Assembly: GCF_003721565.1 (NCBI RefSeq)
Contig: NZ_RJJE01000017.1
Span: 1,104,636-1,168,635 of the forward strand
Direction: 5' to 3'
DNA: 64,000 nt
DNA from: Rufibacter immobilis
GTDB taxonomy: Bacteria > Bacteroidota > Bacteroidia > Cytophagales > Hymenobacteraceae
The notes under the pieces were generated by a model, which was not told the origin of the DNA, did no database searches, and was given only the letters and a program-made list of their open reading frames with translations. Position 1 is the stretch's first letter. The number at the start of each line of letters is the position of its first letter. Positions 53,029 to 61,901 of the stretch are shown here, one piece after another. Made by a program: the position numbers and the translations under genes.

Positions 53029-54401
53029 TATTGGATGATGTTTCCGGTTGATTTAAGTAAAGAGTAATAGGCTAATCCGGCGTCGGCTTTGGCCAATTCC
53101 AGGTTGATCAGCGACTGGAAGAGTTGGGTCTGCGCGTCTATGCGTTCGGTGGCCGTGGCTACTTTATTGGTGTAGCGCGATGCTTCGCTCCGGTCGTTTT
53201 CCTCCGCCTGGGCAATGGATGTCTGCAACAGGTCTATTCTGTTCAGGGCCAGCAGGTATTTCTGGTAATTCTGGTTTACCTCCGTCTTCAACTGATCAGT
53301 GGTGAGGTCACGGGTGAGGTCTACCTGTGCCCGCTGAATTCTGGCCTCACTCAACTTGTTCTTGTTCACCCAGAGGCGGTCAAAGTTCCAGGCGGCGGTT
53401 AGACCAATGGTGCCCACCGCCAACGCGCCGTTCTTAGGCGGGATAAAGCTGCCACTGGGATTGATATGGTAGGCATCTGCGGCGGCTACTAAAGCCGGTA
53501 AGGCATCTGCCTGGATGGACTTGATGTTGTAGTCTGCGGCTTTGGCGTTTAAGGTGAGCGCCTGCAGCTCGGTGCGGTTGGTGAGGGCGCTGTCTATGTA
53601 AGCAGTTAGTGAGGTAGTACGTCCGTCTGGGGTAGCCAGCTCCTCCACCACTAGGTCAGTGGCGTCGGGCAAACCCAGCAGCACATTGAGGTTATAGACC
53701 ATGATCTTACGGTTGGTCTCCAGATCTGCGCCGGTCAGCTCCACGTTGCTGCGCTGCAACTGAAAGCGCAACACATCATTCTTGGTCACAATGCCCTGCT
53801 CAAAGAAACGCTGCGACTGCTTTATCTGACGGTTGATGGCCTCCAGATTCTGGGCTACCACCTTTTTGCTCTGCTGTAGTTTGTACAGGTTGAAATAGGC
53901 GGTGGTAATGTGGTAAGCTATCTCATCTTTGTCTTTCTCGGCATCTAAACGGGCCACCTGCGTCATCAGATCGGTAGACTCGCGGGCGTATTTGAGCTTG
54001 CTACCGGCAAAAATGACTTCCTGTAAAGACAGGGTGCCCAAAAACGCATTGGCACGCTTAGGTAAATAGATAGGGTCTGCCTCCTTAGACATTTGTAAAA
54101 TGTTGGAAGGAATCTCGGCGTGGTTATACGTATAGCTCACGCTGCCTTTCGGTAGGGCTTCATCCCGAACCTGGTTGAAGCGGGAGACGGCCTGTTCTAT
54201 CTTTGTCTGCGATAGCTTGAGCGTCTTGCTGTTCTGTAGCCCCAGTTGCACTGCTTCCTGTAAGTTCAGGCGCTTTGCCTCCTGGGCCAGCACCGGTTGC
54301 GTAAAAGCAGCCAGGAAGCAGATCAGAAACGTATAAACAGCCGATAGGACTCCTCGTCCCTGGGCGGGACGCACGGGAGAAACGTTATTTCTCGGTTTCA
54401 T
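53028..54401 (-). CDS. TolC family outer-membrane efflux protein
   Basis: A 457-residue exported OEP protein; signal peptide includes VLSAVYTFLICFLAAFTQPV. The two OEP repeats start at LNLQEAVQLGLQNSKTLKLS and at NRTELQALTLNAKAADYNIK, with helical hairpins between. It would form the trimeric channel for the neighbouring EmrAB-type pump. Its start lies 17 bases inside the end of the tetR gene, indicating tight coupling of repressor and pump. Confidence 0.93.
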   Translation of the reverse strand: MKPRNNVSPVRPAQGRGVLSAVYTFLICFLAAFTQPVLAQEAKRLNLQEAVQLGLQNSKTLKLSQTKIEQAVSRFNQVRDEALPKGSVSYTYNHAEIPSNILQMSKEADPIYLPKRANAFLGTLSLQEVIFAGSKLKYARESTDLMTQVARLDAEKDKDEIAYHITTAYFNLYKLQQSKKVVAQNLEAINRQIKQSQRFFEQGIVTKNDVLRFQLQRSNVELTGADLETNRKIMVYNLNVLLGLPDATDLVVEELATPDGRTTSLTAYIDSALTNRTELQALTLNAKAADYNIKSIQADALPALVAAADAYHINPSGSFIPPKNGALAVGTIGLTAAWNFDRLWVNKNKLSEARIQRAQVDLTRDLTTDQLKTEVNQNYQKYLLALNRIDLLQTSIAQAEENDRSEASRYTNKVATATERIDAQTQLFQSLINLELAKADAGLAYYSLLKSTGNIIQ

Positions 54402-55029
54402 CAGTAAGTAAATAGACTTGTATATAATCTTTTAAGTAAGCGAGTAGGCGCGGCTTCGTTTCCTCCTGCAGCACCTGGTCATTGAAGAGGTCCATGCCCA
54501 GCATTTTAGAGGCCAACCGGCGGGAATTGATGAGGTAAAAGACGGTCCCGAATATGCTGGTCACGGTCATCTCAGCGTCAACGGCCCTGAACTCCCCGTT
54601 CCTGATTCCCTCTTCAATAATCTGCTGCACCACCTGGGCGTTGCCGTGCAGCACCTCCAGAATGTAATCAGATAAGTCTGAACCGGAGCGTACCACGGAG
54701 ATTTCCCGGAAGATGATCTTATGCAAATATTTACTGGTGGCCACCCGGCCCACGTACAGCTGCAGAATCTGGGTTAGCTTCTCCTGACACGAGATGTCCT
54801 GCCGACAAATTTCCTCAAAGCCTTTCTTCATGCTGGACACCCGCCGCTCCACCACCGCCTTCAGCAGCCCGTCTTTGGAGCCGAAATAATAGTTGAGCAT
54901 GGCCATGTTCACCCCCGCTTCCTGCGCCAGCACCCGGGTAGAGGCCCCTTCGTAGCCCAGCTCCCCAAACACCCGTTCTGCCACTTCCAACAGGTGCTCT
55001 TTCTTATCGGTCTTCTCTTTCTGGCTCAT
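54385..55029 (-). CDS. TetR/AcrR repressor of the efflux operon
   Basis: A 214-residue repressor: LLEVAERVFGELGYEGASTR then VLAQEAGVNMAMLNYYFGSK is the TetR helix-turn-helix (residues about 12-55); the rest is an all-helical ligand domain. First gene of the operon; a perfect 18-bp palindrome lies in the promoter spacer, so it most likely represses itself and the pump genes and is released by a pump substrate. Confidence 0.94.
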   Translation of the reverse strand: MSQKEKTDKKEHLLEVAERVFGELGYEGASTRVLAQEAGVNMAMLNYYFGSKDGLLKAVVERRVSSMKKGFEEICRQDISCQEKLTQILQLYVGRVATSKYLHKIIFREISVVRSGSDLSDYILEVLHGNAQVVQQIIEEGIRNGEFRAVDAEMTVTSIFGTVFYLINSRRLASKMLGMDLFNDQVLQEETKPRLLAYLKDYIQVYLLTDETEK

Positions 55030-55045
55030 AAATTTAAAGCTGCCG

Positions 55046-55078
55046 CAAAGCTAATCAATCGATTGATTAAATAACAAA
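55046..55078 (-). promoter_or_regulatory. efflux operon promoter with 18-bp palindromic operator
   Basis: On the minus strand TTTG (55078-55075), 21-base spacer, then TAGCTTTG (55053-55046). TAATCAATCGATTGATTA at 55052-55069 is a perfect palindrome filling the spacer: a good TetR operator candidate. Confidence 0.8.
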
Positions 55079-55214
55079 CTAATCTTCTGATTTGTATCAG
55101 GAGTAGCAGATAAATTATTGAGGGATAGCTAAGAAAAATTTAATATTAACCTCATCAATAGGCGATAAGGCAGCTAAAAAGCCAGCAGAATTGTTTATAC
55201 TTTTTGCTAGTGCT

Positions 55215-55252
55215 GGTTTGACGCAAATTCTGGAAAAAGAGCCGCTAAACGG
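55215..55252. repeat. GTTTAGGGGC-type hairpin, right arm only
   Basis: AAATTCTGGAAAAAGAGCCGCTAAAC-like; the same subform occurs at 27047-27084 and near 390-420. Confidence 0.5.
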
Positions 55253-55319
55253 AAAGAGGTGCTACACTACACTGTCAATGCCGAGCCTTTGGAATGCCTG
55301 GAACTGGTTGTAAGAAAAA

Positions 55320-55377
55320 GCTCTCCGTGCGTTTAGAGGCCGTTTTTCCTAAAACAGGCGCTAAACGCACGGAGAGC
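55320..55377. repeat. GTTTAGGGGC-type hairpin with 17-bp outer arms
   Basis: GCTCTCCGTGCGTTTAG (55320-55336) and CTAAACGCACGGAGAGC (55361-55377) are exact complements, the longest locus-specific extension in the window; the inner core is imperfect. Confidence 0.9.
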
Positions 55378-55460
55378 CTGCATCAAACTATACCCCTCTT
55401 CTCACAGAAAACAAGGCAGGAATGAATAAAGGGTCCCCAAAGGGAAGGCAACCTTAATAA

Positions 55461-56204
55461 CTAAAAGTTTGCTCTCTTCTTAGCTACATTCGCTACGGTA
55501 GAGGCCGTTACAATGCCTGCTAAACCGGCAGCAATGGCAGTCATGATGAGATCATCTGGAATCATTTCGCGCTCCCGGAGCAGGAACCGCAGGGCAAAAA
55601 CTGCTATAGTAATGAATGAAACCAGCCCCCAGTAACGGAAAAGAGCAGCCCATTGCAAGGTAGCCTTACCACTGGGCAAATGGATCAAGTCAATGAGAAG
55701 ATAAAGCCCCAACACTACGCTGCTCAGGTATTGCAGGAGGTGGTACCCCGGCACCTTCATCCCGAAGAAGAGATAAGAGGTGGCCAGTAGGTTGAAGTTG
55801 TTGGCGGTCCAGCCGTAGTAGTGGGTGAAATCGTCGCAGAGCAGATGTGTCACTACGCCCAGAAAAGCCGAGGTAATAACCACCAGCCAGTTTTTCTTGA
55901 AATAAACCAGCCAATCAAAGCTTTTATACACCACAAGCTTCTTTTGCAGGAAGGGCGGCAGATGCTCAATAAAGGCGTTTCTCACCCAGCAGTGATACAG
56001 AAACGCCAGTGCCAGCACCACCGGAATATCAAAGAGGTAGATGCCTTTCAAGGTGTGGCTGATGTCTGTTTCGGCCCGCATCCTGAAAAAGAACTCAAAG
56101 TCTGGGGCCATGCTGCCCAAGGCCATCGCGGTTAAGGATACTTTGTCGCCGGGAACTGATTTAAAGGGCAAGACGACCGCGGCGTGAGAGAAAGTAAAGG
56201 GCAT
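55461..56204 (-). CDS. DUF4184 family membrane protein
   Basis: A 247-residue inner-membrane protein with about six helices. MPFTFSHAAVVLPFKSVPGD and ALGSMAPDFEFFF at the N-terminus and VVTHLLCDDFTHYYGW in the middle are hallmarks of DUF4184: His/Asp residues in TFSHAA, PDFE and HLLCDDFTH resemble metal-dependent membrane hydrolases such as YdjM, but no activity is established. Monocistronic. Confidence 0.87.
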   Translation of the reverse strand: MPFTFSHAAVVLPFKSVPGDKVSLTAMALGSMAPDFEFFFRMRAETDISHTLKGIYLFDIPVVLALAFLYHCWVRNAFIEHLPPFLQKKLVVYKSFDWLVYFKKNWLVVITSAFLGVVTHLLCDDFTHYYGWTANNFNLLATSYLFFGMKVPGYHLLQYLSSVVLGLYLLIDLIHLPSGKATLQWAALFRYWGLVSFITIAVFALRFLLREREMIPDDLIMTAIAAGLAGIVTASTVANVAKKRANF

Positions 56205-56323
56205 ACATTAAGCTAAATCGATGCTGCAGAGAGCCAATACGTCAAGCAAAGGAGTAATTATGAACTGGATAGAAATAAAATATTAAAACTCTACTGCATC
56301 ATATTACAATCAGTTATGTAAAA

Positions 56324-56770
56324 TTAATCCATTGCCGCTACAGGAAATATATTTGGTTGGGCATTGATGTAATCAAATAGAGAATCTAAATCAGCTCTGG
56401 AGAAGGCAAATGCTGGCATTTGCTGTTTAGCATATTCTTTGAAGACAGTAATAGCCGCTGAATCCTTATCCTCCACCATTTTAGAGGAATTCAGCACGAA
56501 GGAATACACCCATTCTTTAGGGTGACGCTCCATCACGCCGTATAATGGTGGACCTACAATCACGGCGTGAAAGTCATGACATTGGGCGCAATTATTTTGA
56601 AAAAGGGTTCTGCCCGTTTGGTTATGAAGAACTTCTTCTACATAGCCAATACTACAAAAAGGTTCCTCCTCCACCGTTGCACACCATGGTTCATTTCTCC
56701 CTGTCAAGAAATCTTTATCCGTCACCAGTTGATACACCAATGCCCCCACTACCACCGTAAGCAGCAGCAC
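56324..56770 (-). CDS. c-type cytochrome, 5' end possibly disrupted
   Basis: The frame from GTG 56770 gives 148 residues with a short hydrophobic anchor (VVVGALVYQLV), the heme site CAQCHDFHAVIVGPPLYGV and a later AKQQMPAFAF with the axial Met. A typical single-heme, membrane-anchored cytochrome c. Upstream the same frame continues (VAAWLLNTAVLLLTVVVG), completing a normal membrane helix, to ATG 56818, but TAA at 56798-56800 interrupts it at codon 7. Either the gene is damaged there or it starts at an unusual codon after the stop. Confidence 0.7.
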   Translation of the reverse strand: MLLLTVVVGALVYQLVTDKDFLTGRNEPWCATVEEEPFCSIGYVEEVLHNQTGRTLFQNNCAQCHDFHAVIVGPPLYGVMERHPKEWVYSFVLNSSKMVEDKDSAAITVFKEYAKQQMPAFAFSRADLDSLFDYINAQPNIFPVAAMD

Positions 56771-56887
56771 GGCGGTATTCAGCAGCCAGGCAGCAACTTA
56801 TAGCTTTTTCTGGAACATAGGCAGGAGAGGTTGAAACTGCGTTAAATGTAACCAAAACTGTTTAAAAGTAATCCTACTTCCCCATTT

Positions 56888-56977
56888 TGTCATCTTGGAA
56901 AGATCTTGTGGGCGAACGGTAGTAGCTTTACTTAAAAAGTCTTGGCAGTTCGCTCAAAAGATCCTTTCAGGATTACA
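56888..56977. repeat. long inverted repeat, TGTCATCCTGAAAGGATC family, copy 2
   Basis: Same order as 18382-18470 (arm, GGCGAACGGTAGTAGC, spacer, inverted arm) but with more mismatches; outermost CCCAT/ATGGG also pair. Confidence 0.75.
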
Positions 56978-57009
56978 ATATGGGGAAAATCTAATACAAG
57001 TAATCTCCC

Positions 57010-57047
57010 CGTTTTTGGCCTCTTTTCTGGAAAATAGCCCCTAAACG
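57010..57047. repeat. GTTTAGGGGC-type hairpin, degenerate
   Basis: CGTTTTTGGCCTCTTTTC versus GAAAATAGCCCCTAAACG. Confidence 0.55.
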
Positions 57048-57089
57048 TAAACATTCATACTTGTTCAGGTATTCGCTATAGTGACAAAT

Positions 57090-57163
57090 GTAGGGGCAAT
57101 CCCTTGTGATTGCCATTATAGGTTCACAACCGGATTTGGGCAACCACAAGGGATTGCCCCTAC
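57090..57163. repeat. inverted repeat, GTAGGGGCAATCCCTTGTG type
   Basis: 25 bases at 57090-57114 recur inverted at 57139-57163 with a single mismatch around a 24-base spacer. Confidence 0.85.
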
Positions 57164-57169
57164 AAAAGA

Positions 57170-57199
57170 AAAAACCCGATGCTCGCACATCGGGTTTTT
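57170..57199 (-). terminator. lepA terminator
   Basis: AAAAACCCGATG / CATCGGGTTTTT stem with a six-base loop, directly after the lepA stop on the minus strand; U-rich at its 3' end. Confidence 0.85.
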
Positions 57200-57202
57200 C
57201 AA

Positions 57203-58990
57203 TCAATCTAACTTTAATACCGCTAAGAAGGCTTCTTGTGGAATCTCCACGTTGCCTACCTGGCGCATGCGTTTTTTACCTTTCTTCTGTTTCTCTAACA
57301 GCTTACGCTTACGGGAAATGTCACCGCCGTAGCATTTGGCCAATACGTTCTTGCGGAGTGCTTTCACGGTTTCGCGGGCGATGATCTTCTGCCCAATGGC
57401 GGCCTGAATGGCAATCTCGAACATCTGGCGCGGCAACAGCTCCCTCAACTTTTCGCAGAGGCGCTTGCCCCAGTCATAGGCTTTGTCACGGTGTACAATG
57501 GCACTCAGGGCATCTACTTTCTCGCCATTGAGCATGATGTCCAGCTTCACCATGTATGACTCCCGGAAACCGATCAATTCATAGTCCAGGGAGGCGTAAC
57601 CGCGGCTGATGGTCTTGAGTTTATCAAAGAAGTCAAATACGATTTCGGCCAACGGCATCTCAAAAATCAGTTCCACCCGGTCTGAGGTCAGGAAGTTCTG
57701 AGCCTTCAGGATACCGCGCTTGTCCATACAAAGCGAGATGATGGGCCCAATAAACTCGGCCTTAGAAATGATCTGAGCCTTGATGAATGGTTCCTCAATA
57801 TGATCTATGTAGTTCGGCTCCGGCATTTCTGAAGGGGCACTAACGGCAATCTCTTCGTCTCTGGTGGTGAAGGCCTTGAACTGTACAGACGGTACCGTGG
57901 TAATTACGGTCATGTCAAACTCGCGCTCCAGACGCTCCTGCACAATTTCCATGTGCAACATGCCCAGGAACCCGCACCGGAACCCGAAGCCAAGGGCCGC
58001 CGATGTCTCTGGTTCCCACACCAACGATGCGTCATTGAGTTGCAGCTTCTCCATGGAAGAACGTAGTTCCTCGTACTCGGTGGTTTCTACAGGGTAAATA
58101 CCGGCAAACACCATGGGTTTCACTTCCTCAAACCCCTGAATCTGGATAGTGTCTGGGTTAGCGGCGTGGGTAATGGTATCCCCTACTTTTACTTCCTTCG
58201 CATTTTTTATTCCCGAGATCAGATACCCCACGTTACCGGCCCCCATTACCTGCTTAGGCTCCTGGTTCAGTTTGAGTACCCCAATCTCATCGGCTTCGTA
58301 TTGTCGGCCGGTGGCAATGAACTTCACTTTGTCACCTTTGCGCAGGGTGCCGTTCATAATCCGGAAGTACACTTCAATACCACGGTACGAGTTGAACACG
58401 GAGTCAAAGATTAAGGCCTGCAACGGTGCGTCAGGATCTCCTTTAGGAGCCGGGATTCGCTCGCAGATGGCGTTCAGAATGTCTTCAATCCCGATGCCGG
58501 CTTTCCCGGAGGCATGGATGATGTCTTCTTTGTCGCAGCCGATAAGGTCAATGATCTGGTCGCTTACCTCTTCGGGCATGGCGTGCGGAAGATCAATTTT
58601 ATTGAGCACCGGGATAATCTCCAGGTCATTGCCAATGGCCAGGTACAGGTTAGAAATAGTCTGCGCCTCAATTCCCTGGCTGGAATCCACGATCAATAAC
58701 GCGCCCTCACAGGCGGCAATGGAACGGGATACCTCGTAGCTAAAATCTACGTGACCCGGGGTGTCAATGAGGTTGAGGATGTAGTCTTCCCCTTTGTATT
58801 GGTAGTTCATCTGGATGGCGTGGCTCTTAATGGTGATGCCGCGCTCGCGCTCCAGGTCCATGTTATCTAACAACTGGTTCTGCATTTCCCGCTCGCTCAC
58901 CGACTGGGTAAATTCCAGCAGACGGTCGGCCAGGGTACTCTTGCCGTGGTCAATATGCGCAATGATGCAAAAATTGCGAATGTTCTTCAT
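57203..58990 (-). CDS. lepA: elongation factor 4
   Basis: Ribosome-associated GTPase (LepA/EF-4). 595 residues: the G domain begins [19 protein letters not shown] (P-loop AHIDHGKS), with switch [25 protein letters not shown], then domains II, III ([20 protein letters not shown]) and V, and the C-terminal EF-4-specific domain ([20 protein letters not shown]). Length and motifs are complete. A TATCTTTG box lies at 59010-59017. Confidence 0.97.
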   Translation of the reverse strand: MKNIRNFCIIAHIDHGKSTLADRLLEFTQSVSEREMQNQLLDNMDLERERGITIKSHAIQMNYQYKGEDYILNLIDTPGHVDFSYEVSRSIAACEGALLIVDSSQGIEAQTISNLYLAIGNDLEIIPVLNKIDLPHAMPEEVSDQIIDLIGCDKEDIIHASGKAGIGIEDILNAICERIPAPKGDPDAPLQALIFDSVFNSYRGIEVYFRIMNGTLRKGDKVKFIATGRQYEADEIGVLKLNQEPKQVMGAGNVGYLISGIKNAKEVKVGDTITHAANPDTIQIQGFEEVKPMVFAGIYPVETTEYEELRSSMEKLQLNDASLVWEPETSAALGFGFRCGFLGMLHMEIVQERLEREFDMTVITTVPSVQFKAFTTRDEEIAVSAPSEMPEPNYIDHIEEPFIKAQIISKAEFIGPIISLCMDKRGILKAQNFLTSDRVELIFEMPLAEIVFDFFDKLKTISRGYASLDYELIGFRESYMVKLDIMLNGEKVDALSAIVHRDKAYDWGKRLCEKLRELLPRQMFEIAIQAAIGQKIIARETVKALRKNVLAKCYGGDISRKRKLLEKQKKGKKRMRQVGNVEIPQEAFLAVLKLD

Positions 58991-59481
58991 AGGAATCGGT
59001 TACAATCTCCAAAGATACAAAGAAAAGTGCGGCGGTGGAACGGGTTGGGCGTGGGTGGTGAGACTTTTTCTGGTGGGATTTGCGTTTCCGGGCAGTTTTT
59101 GGGAAAAGAGGCGGAAACGGAAGATGGTTTTATTATGAACGGGCTATATAGTATATTGTTAGTGTGATTACTTTTATCTCCTGGAAATGGGATGTAAACC
59201 GAGTTTTACAGGTTATACTTTAGTTTGTTCTAATTTGTAATATTTGACCGCTGCGCTAATCCGGCAGAAGAAACAGTAGAGGCTGGGGCTAATGTTGGGC
59301 AAGGGGCAAAAGCGGAAAGAGGTGCCGGAGAAGTGGGTAGAAAAACTAAAACTAACAATGCATGAACTTCACCTCGGCCGACGGCCATTGGCGTCATTCA
59401 TACCAGGCCGTTGGCAGAAATTTTGAAATTAGACCTTATTAAACATGTTAAGGAATTTTTCGTATATTTCGCAACTCAAGA
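58991..59481. other. intergenic region leading into AT-rich island 2
   Basis: Holds the lepA -7 box (59010-59017), a diverged hairpin (59082-59119) and a GC-rich imperfect palindromic stretch (59358-59416). Composition becomes AT-rich after about 59415. No gene supported. Confidence 0.55.
59082..59119. repeat. hairpin related to the GTTTAGGGGC family
   Basis: GCGTTTCCGGGCAGTTTTTG versus AAAAGAGGCGGAAACG; outer GCGTTTCC/GGAAACG replaces GTTTAGG in both arms. Confidence 0.55.
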
Positions 59482-60618
59482 ATGGAAGAAAAAGTATTTA
59501 TAGCGCCTCGTCTATCTGGACCTCGTTTCGAGGACCATTCTTTGCCTGTAAACATTTTAGAGGACTTTACAGCGCTTGAAGATTTACTTGTAGAAATCGC
59601 AAAAGTCATTTATCTAAATGAAAACGGTAACAGAAAGCGTGTTCCAAAGGGATTTTCTGACGGTATATATTTAAAACTTGTCGACATTGAAGAAGGTAGC
59701 TCTGTTGCGAAATTTGCTATTGCAAGCGCCATTTCATTATCTTCTAGCTTACCCTTAGATAACGCAAACAACTTTACATATTTTGAAAAAGCAAAAGATA
59801 AGATTGTATCAATAATTGAATCTGTAAATAATGGTGATATTCCTAGAGAACCCGACTTGAAACTCTTGTCTTATTTTAACAAGATTGGAAAGAACTTACA
59901 GGATAATGAATCAATTGACTTTGGTTATAATTATATAACTAAAGTAAGTTCAAAAGCTATATTAAACAAGGCAACAAGAAAAAAAATATTGCTTTCAAGC
60001 GAGCAAAAGCAAGAATACACAGATAATATCAAGTTATTTGCTCTCGTTCCTGAGATTAATCAAGCAATTAATACATTCCAATTAGAAACTGAGGCAGGCA
60101 ATATTAAGTGTCCATTAACTGACCAAATAAAGAGTACTGTTTTTACTGCTTTTAATGAATATAAAAGCAGGACATATATATCGCTTAAGGGTACAGCTTT
60201 ATTTAATTGGAATGATAAAATTGTAGAAATTTTAGAAGTCGAGTCAATAGATGTATTAGATCCCCTTGATGTTTTCCTCCGTATTAATAATCTAATTAAA
60301 TTAGAAAATAATTGGTATGAAGGTCAAGGCAAAGCTTTAAACAAGGAAAAGCTTATAAATTTTGGAGACTTTTTTAATTCATATTTTGACAACAAATTAG
60401 CACTTCCTGCGATTTTTCCTACCATTGAAGGCAATATTCAACTTGAATGGAAAAAGGAGAATAAAAATGTAATTGTTGGTATTGAACTGGAAACATTGTC
60501 ATCAAATTTTTTCTACTATAATGACAATGAAGATTCTGATGAAATGGAAAGTCAAATGATATTAAACAATAAGGAAGGTTGGGCGATTTTAAATAGACTT
60601 ATTGCAAAATATCTCTAA
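59482..60618 (+). CDS. uncharacterised protein, first gene of island 2
   Basis: A 378-residue soluble protein, AT-rich and unlike its neighbours. Not assigned to a named family. Visible features: N-terminal APRLSGPRFEDHSLPVNILE, FSDGIYLKLVDIEEGSSVAK (a strand-rich module), and near the C-terminus LPAIFPTIEGNIQLEWKKEN followed by an acidic segment (YYNDNEDSDEMES). The PT-EG-xQLEW pattern recurs in other uncharacterised accessory proteins as I recall them. Its stop overlaps the next ATG by one base (60618), so the two genes form a unit. Possible defence or toxin-type module; no direct evidence. Confidence 0.75.
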   Translation: MEEKVFIAPRLSGPRFEDHSLPVNILEDFTALEDLLVEIAKVIYLNENGNRKRVPKGFSDGIYLKLVDIEEGSSVAKFAIASAISLSSSLPLDNANNFTYFEKAKDKIVSIIESVNNGDIPREPDLKLLSYFNKIGKNLQDNESIDFGYNYITKVSSKAILNKATRKKILLSSEQKQEYTDNIKLFALVPEINQAINTFQLETEAGNIKCPLTDQIKSTVFTAFNEYKSRTYISLKGTALFNWNDKIVEILEVESIDVLDPLDVFLRINNLIKLENNWYEGQGKALNKEKLINFGDFFNSYFDNKLALPAIFPTIEGNIQLEWKKENKNVIVGIELETLSSNFFYYNDNEDSDEMESQMILNNKEGWAILNRLIAKYL

Positions 60619-61007
60619 TGGAAGACAAATTGCTTTTTCACAGACAAATACATCCGACATTTGTGGTCAATGACATAGTCTCATCACAAGCGTTTATTAT
60701 TTCCTCAAAGGCATTTACCCCCTCTGAAAAAGATAATGACCAGTTATCAGTTTACAATGGGGAGAAATTTAGTGCTAGAGATTCTTACGACCACTACTCT
60801 AAGGAATACAATTCTTATGGAGTATTGTCATTATCTAATCCAGAAGTAACATCTACTGAACAAATATCTGTTGTAGATGATAATTTTCCATTTGATGGAC
60901 ATTCTTATATAGACTTTTCAAAAGTTACAAGCAAAAATCAAAAGACAAAGAAAGCAGGAAAACTACGTGATTTTGCAGTAAGTAGAGGTTGGACATATAA
61001 ACCATAA
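60618..61007 (+). CDS. uncharacterised protein, second gene of island 2
   Basis: A 129-residue soluble protein: LLFHRQIHPTFVVNDIVSSQ, SSKAFTPSEKDNDQLSVYNG, SYDHYSKEYNSYGVLSL, DDNFPFDGHSYIDFSKVTS and a basic C-terminal KKAGKLRDFAVSRGWTY. This R-Q-hP-x-h-SSQAF-P-KD-LSVY-G layout recurs in short bacterial proteins of unknown function encoded next to a larger partner, from general recall. Translationally coupled to the 378-residue gene by a one-base overlap. Function unknown. Confidence 0.75.
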   Translation: MEDKLLFHRQIHPTFVVNDIVSSQAFIISSKAFTPSEKDNDQLSVYNGEKFSARDSYDHYSKEYNSYGVLSLSNPEVTSTEQISVVDDNFPFDGHSYIDFSKVTSKNQKTKKAGKLRDFAVSRGWTYKP

Positions 61008-61223
61008 ATAGAAACAAATCTACCAACATTACCTTGCCAAAAGCGGGCGAATTTACTGGCATTTACCTCTACAATTAAATTAATTTTTACCTTTATACTC
61101 ACCTCAGCTTACTCCCCACCTACGGTAAGCCCATCCTATGTTAGCGTTAAAAATTCTTTCATAAAAAAATATACTTAATCAGTATTGTTTGGCTAACAGC
61201 ATGGAATTAACCCCCACCTCAAG

Positions 61224-61768
61224 AGAAAACTAATCGCTGCCATCAACATGACCTTGGACGGGATGTTTGACCATACCGCCGTGGACCCAGATGCAGAGAT
61301 TCACCAGCATTACGCAGATTTGTTGAAAGATGCAGACACTATTCTGTACGGCCGCGTCACCTACCACCTCATGGAATATTGGCGGACTGTAGTGGAGAAC
61401 CCCACCGGCAACCCCGCCACAGATGAGTTTGCGGTGACCACATGGAGGCAATTTCCAAGATTGTCTTTTCCCGCACTCTGCACCAGCTGGATTGGGCAAG
61501 CGCCACCCTGGCCACACGGGACCTGAAAGAAGAAGTGCTGGCGCTGAAAGGGCAACCCGGAGGCAACATTCTGGTAGGCAGCCGAAGTTTAATCATCCAA
61601 CTACTGCAGTTGGGCTTACTGGATGAATTCCAGCTTTGCATTCATCCGGTCATCGCCGGAGGCGGAAGGCTTTTGTTTGAAACCAACCAGGACAGAATTC
61701 TTTTTAAACGCCTCCATACCAAAGAATTTACAGGCGGAGCTGTGCTGCACACCTATCGTTTAAGGTAA
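61224..61768 (+). pseudogene. dihydrofolate reductase-family (RibD C-terminal-like) gene, frameshifted and without start
   Basis: The first part (RKLIAAINMTLDGMFDHTAV, ILYGRVTYHLMEYW, TDEFAVT) and second part (MEAISKIVFSRTLHQLDWAS, ILVGSRSLIIQLLQLGLLDE, IHPVIAGGGRLLFE, GGAVLHTYRL) are the two halves of a roughly 180-residue DHFR-like protein, but they lie in different frames. The break is near 61436-61443, where one missing base would restore EFAVT-T-MEAISK. The expected start before RKLIAA is AAG rather than ATG. Both defects indicate a pseudogene. It borders island 2. Confidence 0.85.
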
Positions 61769-61835
61769 GCATACATACTTTAAGGACAATATAAGGCAAA
61801 AGCGGACGCCTACGCCATTATTTAAGAGCAAGAAA

Positions 61836-61867
61836 AAAGCCCTTTTACCACGTGGGAAAAGGGCTTT
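61836..61867. terminator. hairpin terminator between pseudogene and efflux genes
   Basis: AAAGCCCTTTT and AAAAGGGCTTT (61836-61846, 61857-61867) form a symmetrical stem with A-run before and T-run in both orientations; serves the minus-strand efflux genes. Confidence 0.75.
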
Positions 61868-61901
61868 CTAGAAACAAATCGTTTGATGGAACAAGCAGGT
61901 T

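Larger units (their letters stand above)
55030..55460. other. intergenic region with promoter, hairpins and relics
   Basis: Apart from the efflux promoter (55046-55078) it holds a half hairpin (about 55215-55252) and a long hairpin (55320-55377). No gene supported. Confidence 0.6.
56771..57202. other. repeat-rich intergenic region
   Basis: Contains the second copy of the TGTCATC inverted repeat (56888-56977), a degenerate family hairpin (57010-57047), another inverted repeat (57090-57163) and the lepA terminator (57170-57199). No gene. Confidence 0.65.

Noticed and set aside
59350-59416. integron attC site
   Set aside because: Inverted symmetry is partial and the RYYYAAC/GTTRRRY core boxes are not convincing; kept only as a low-interest finding.
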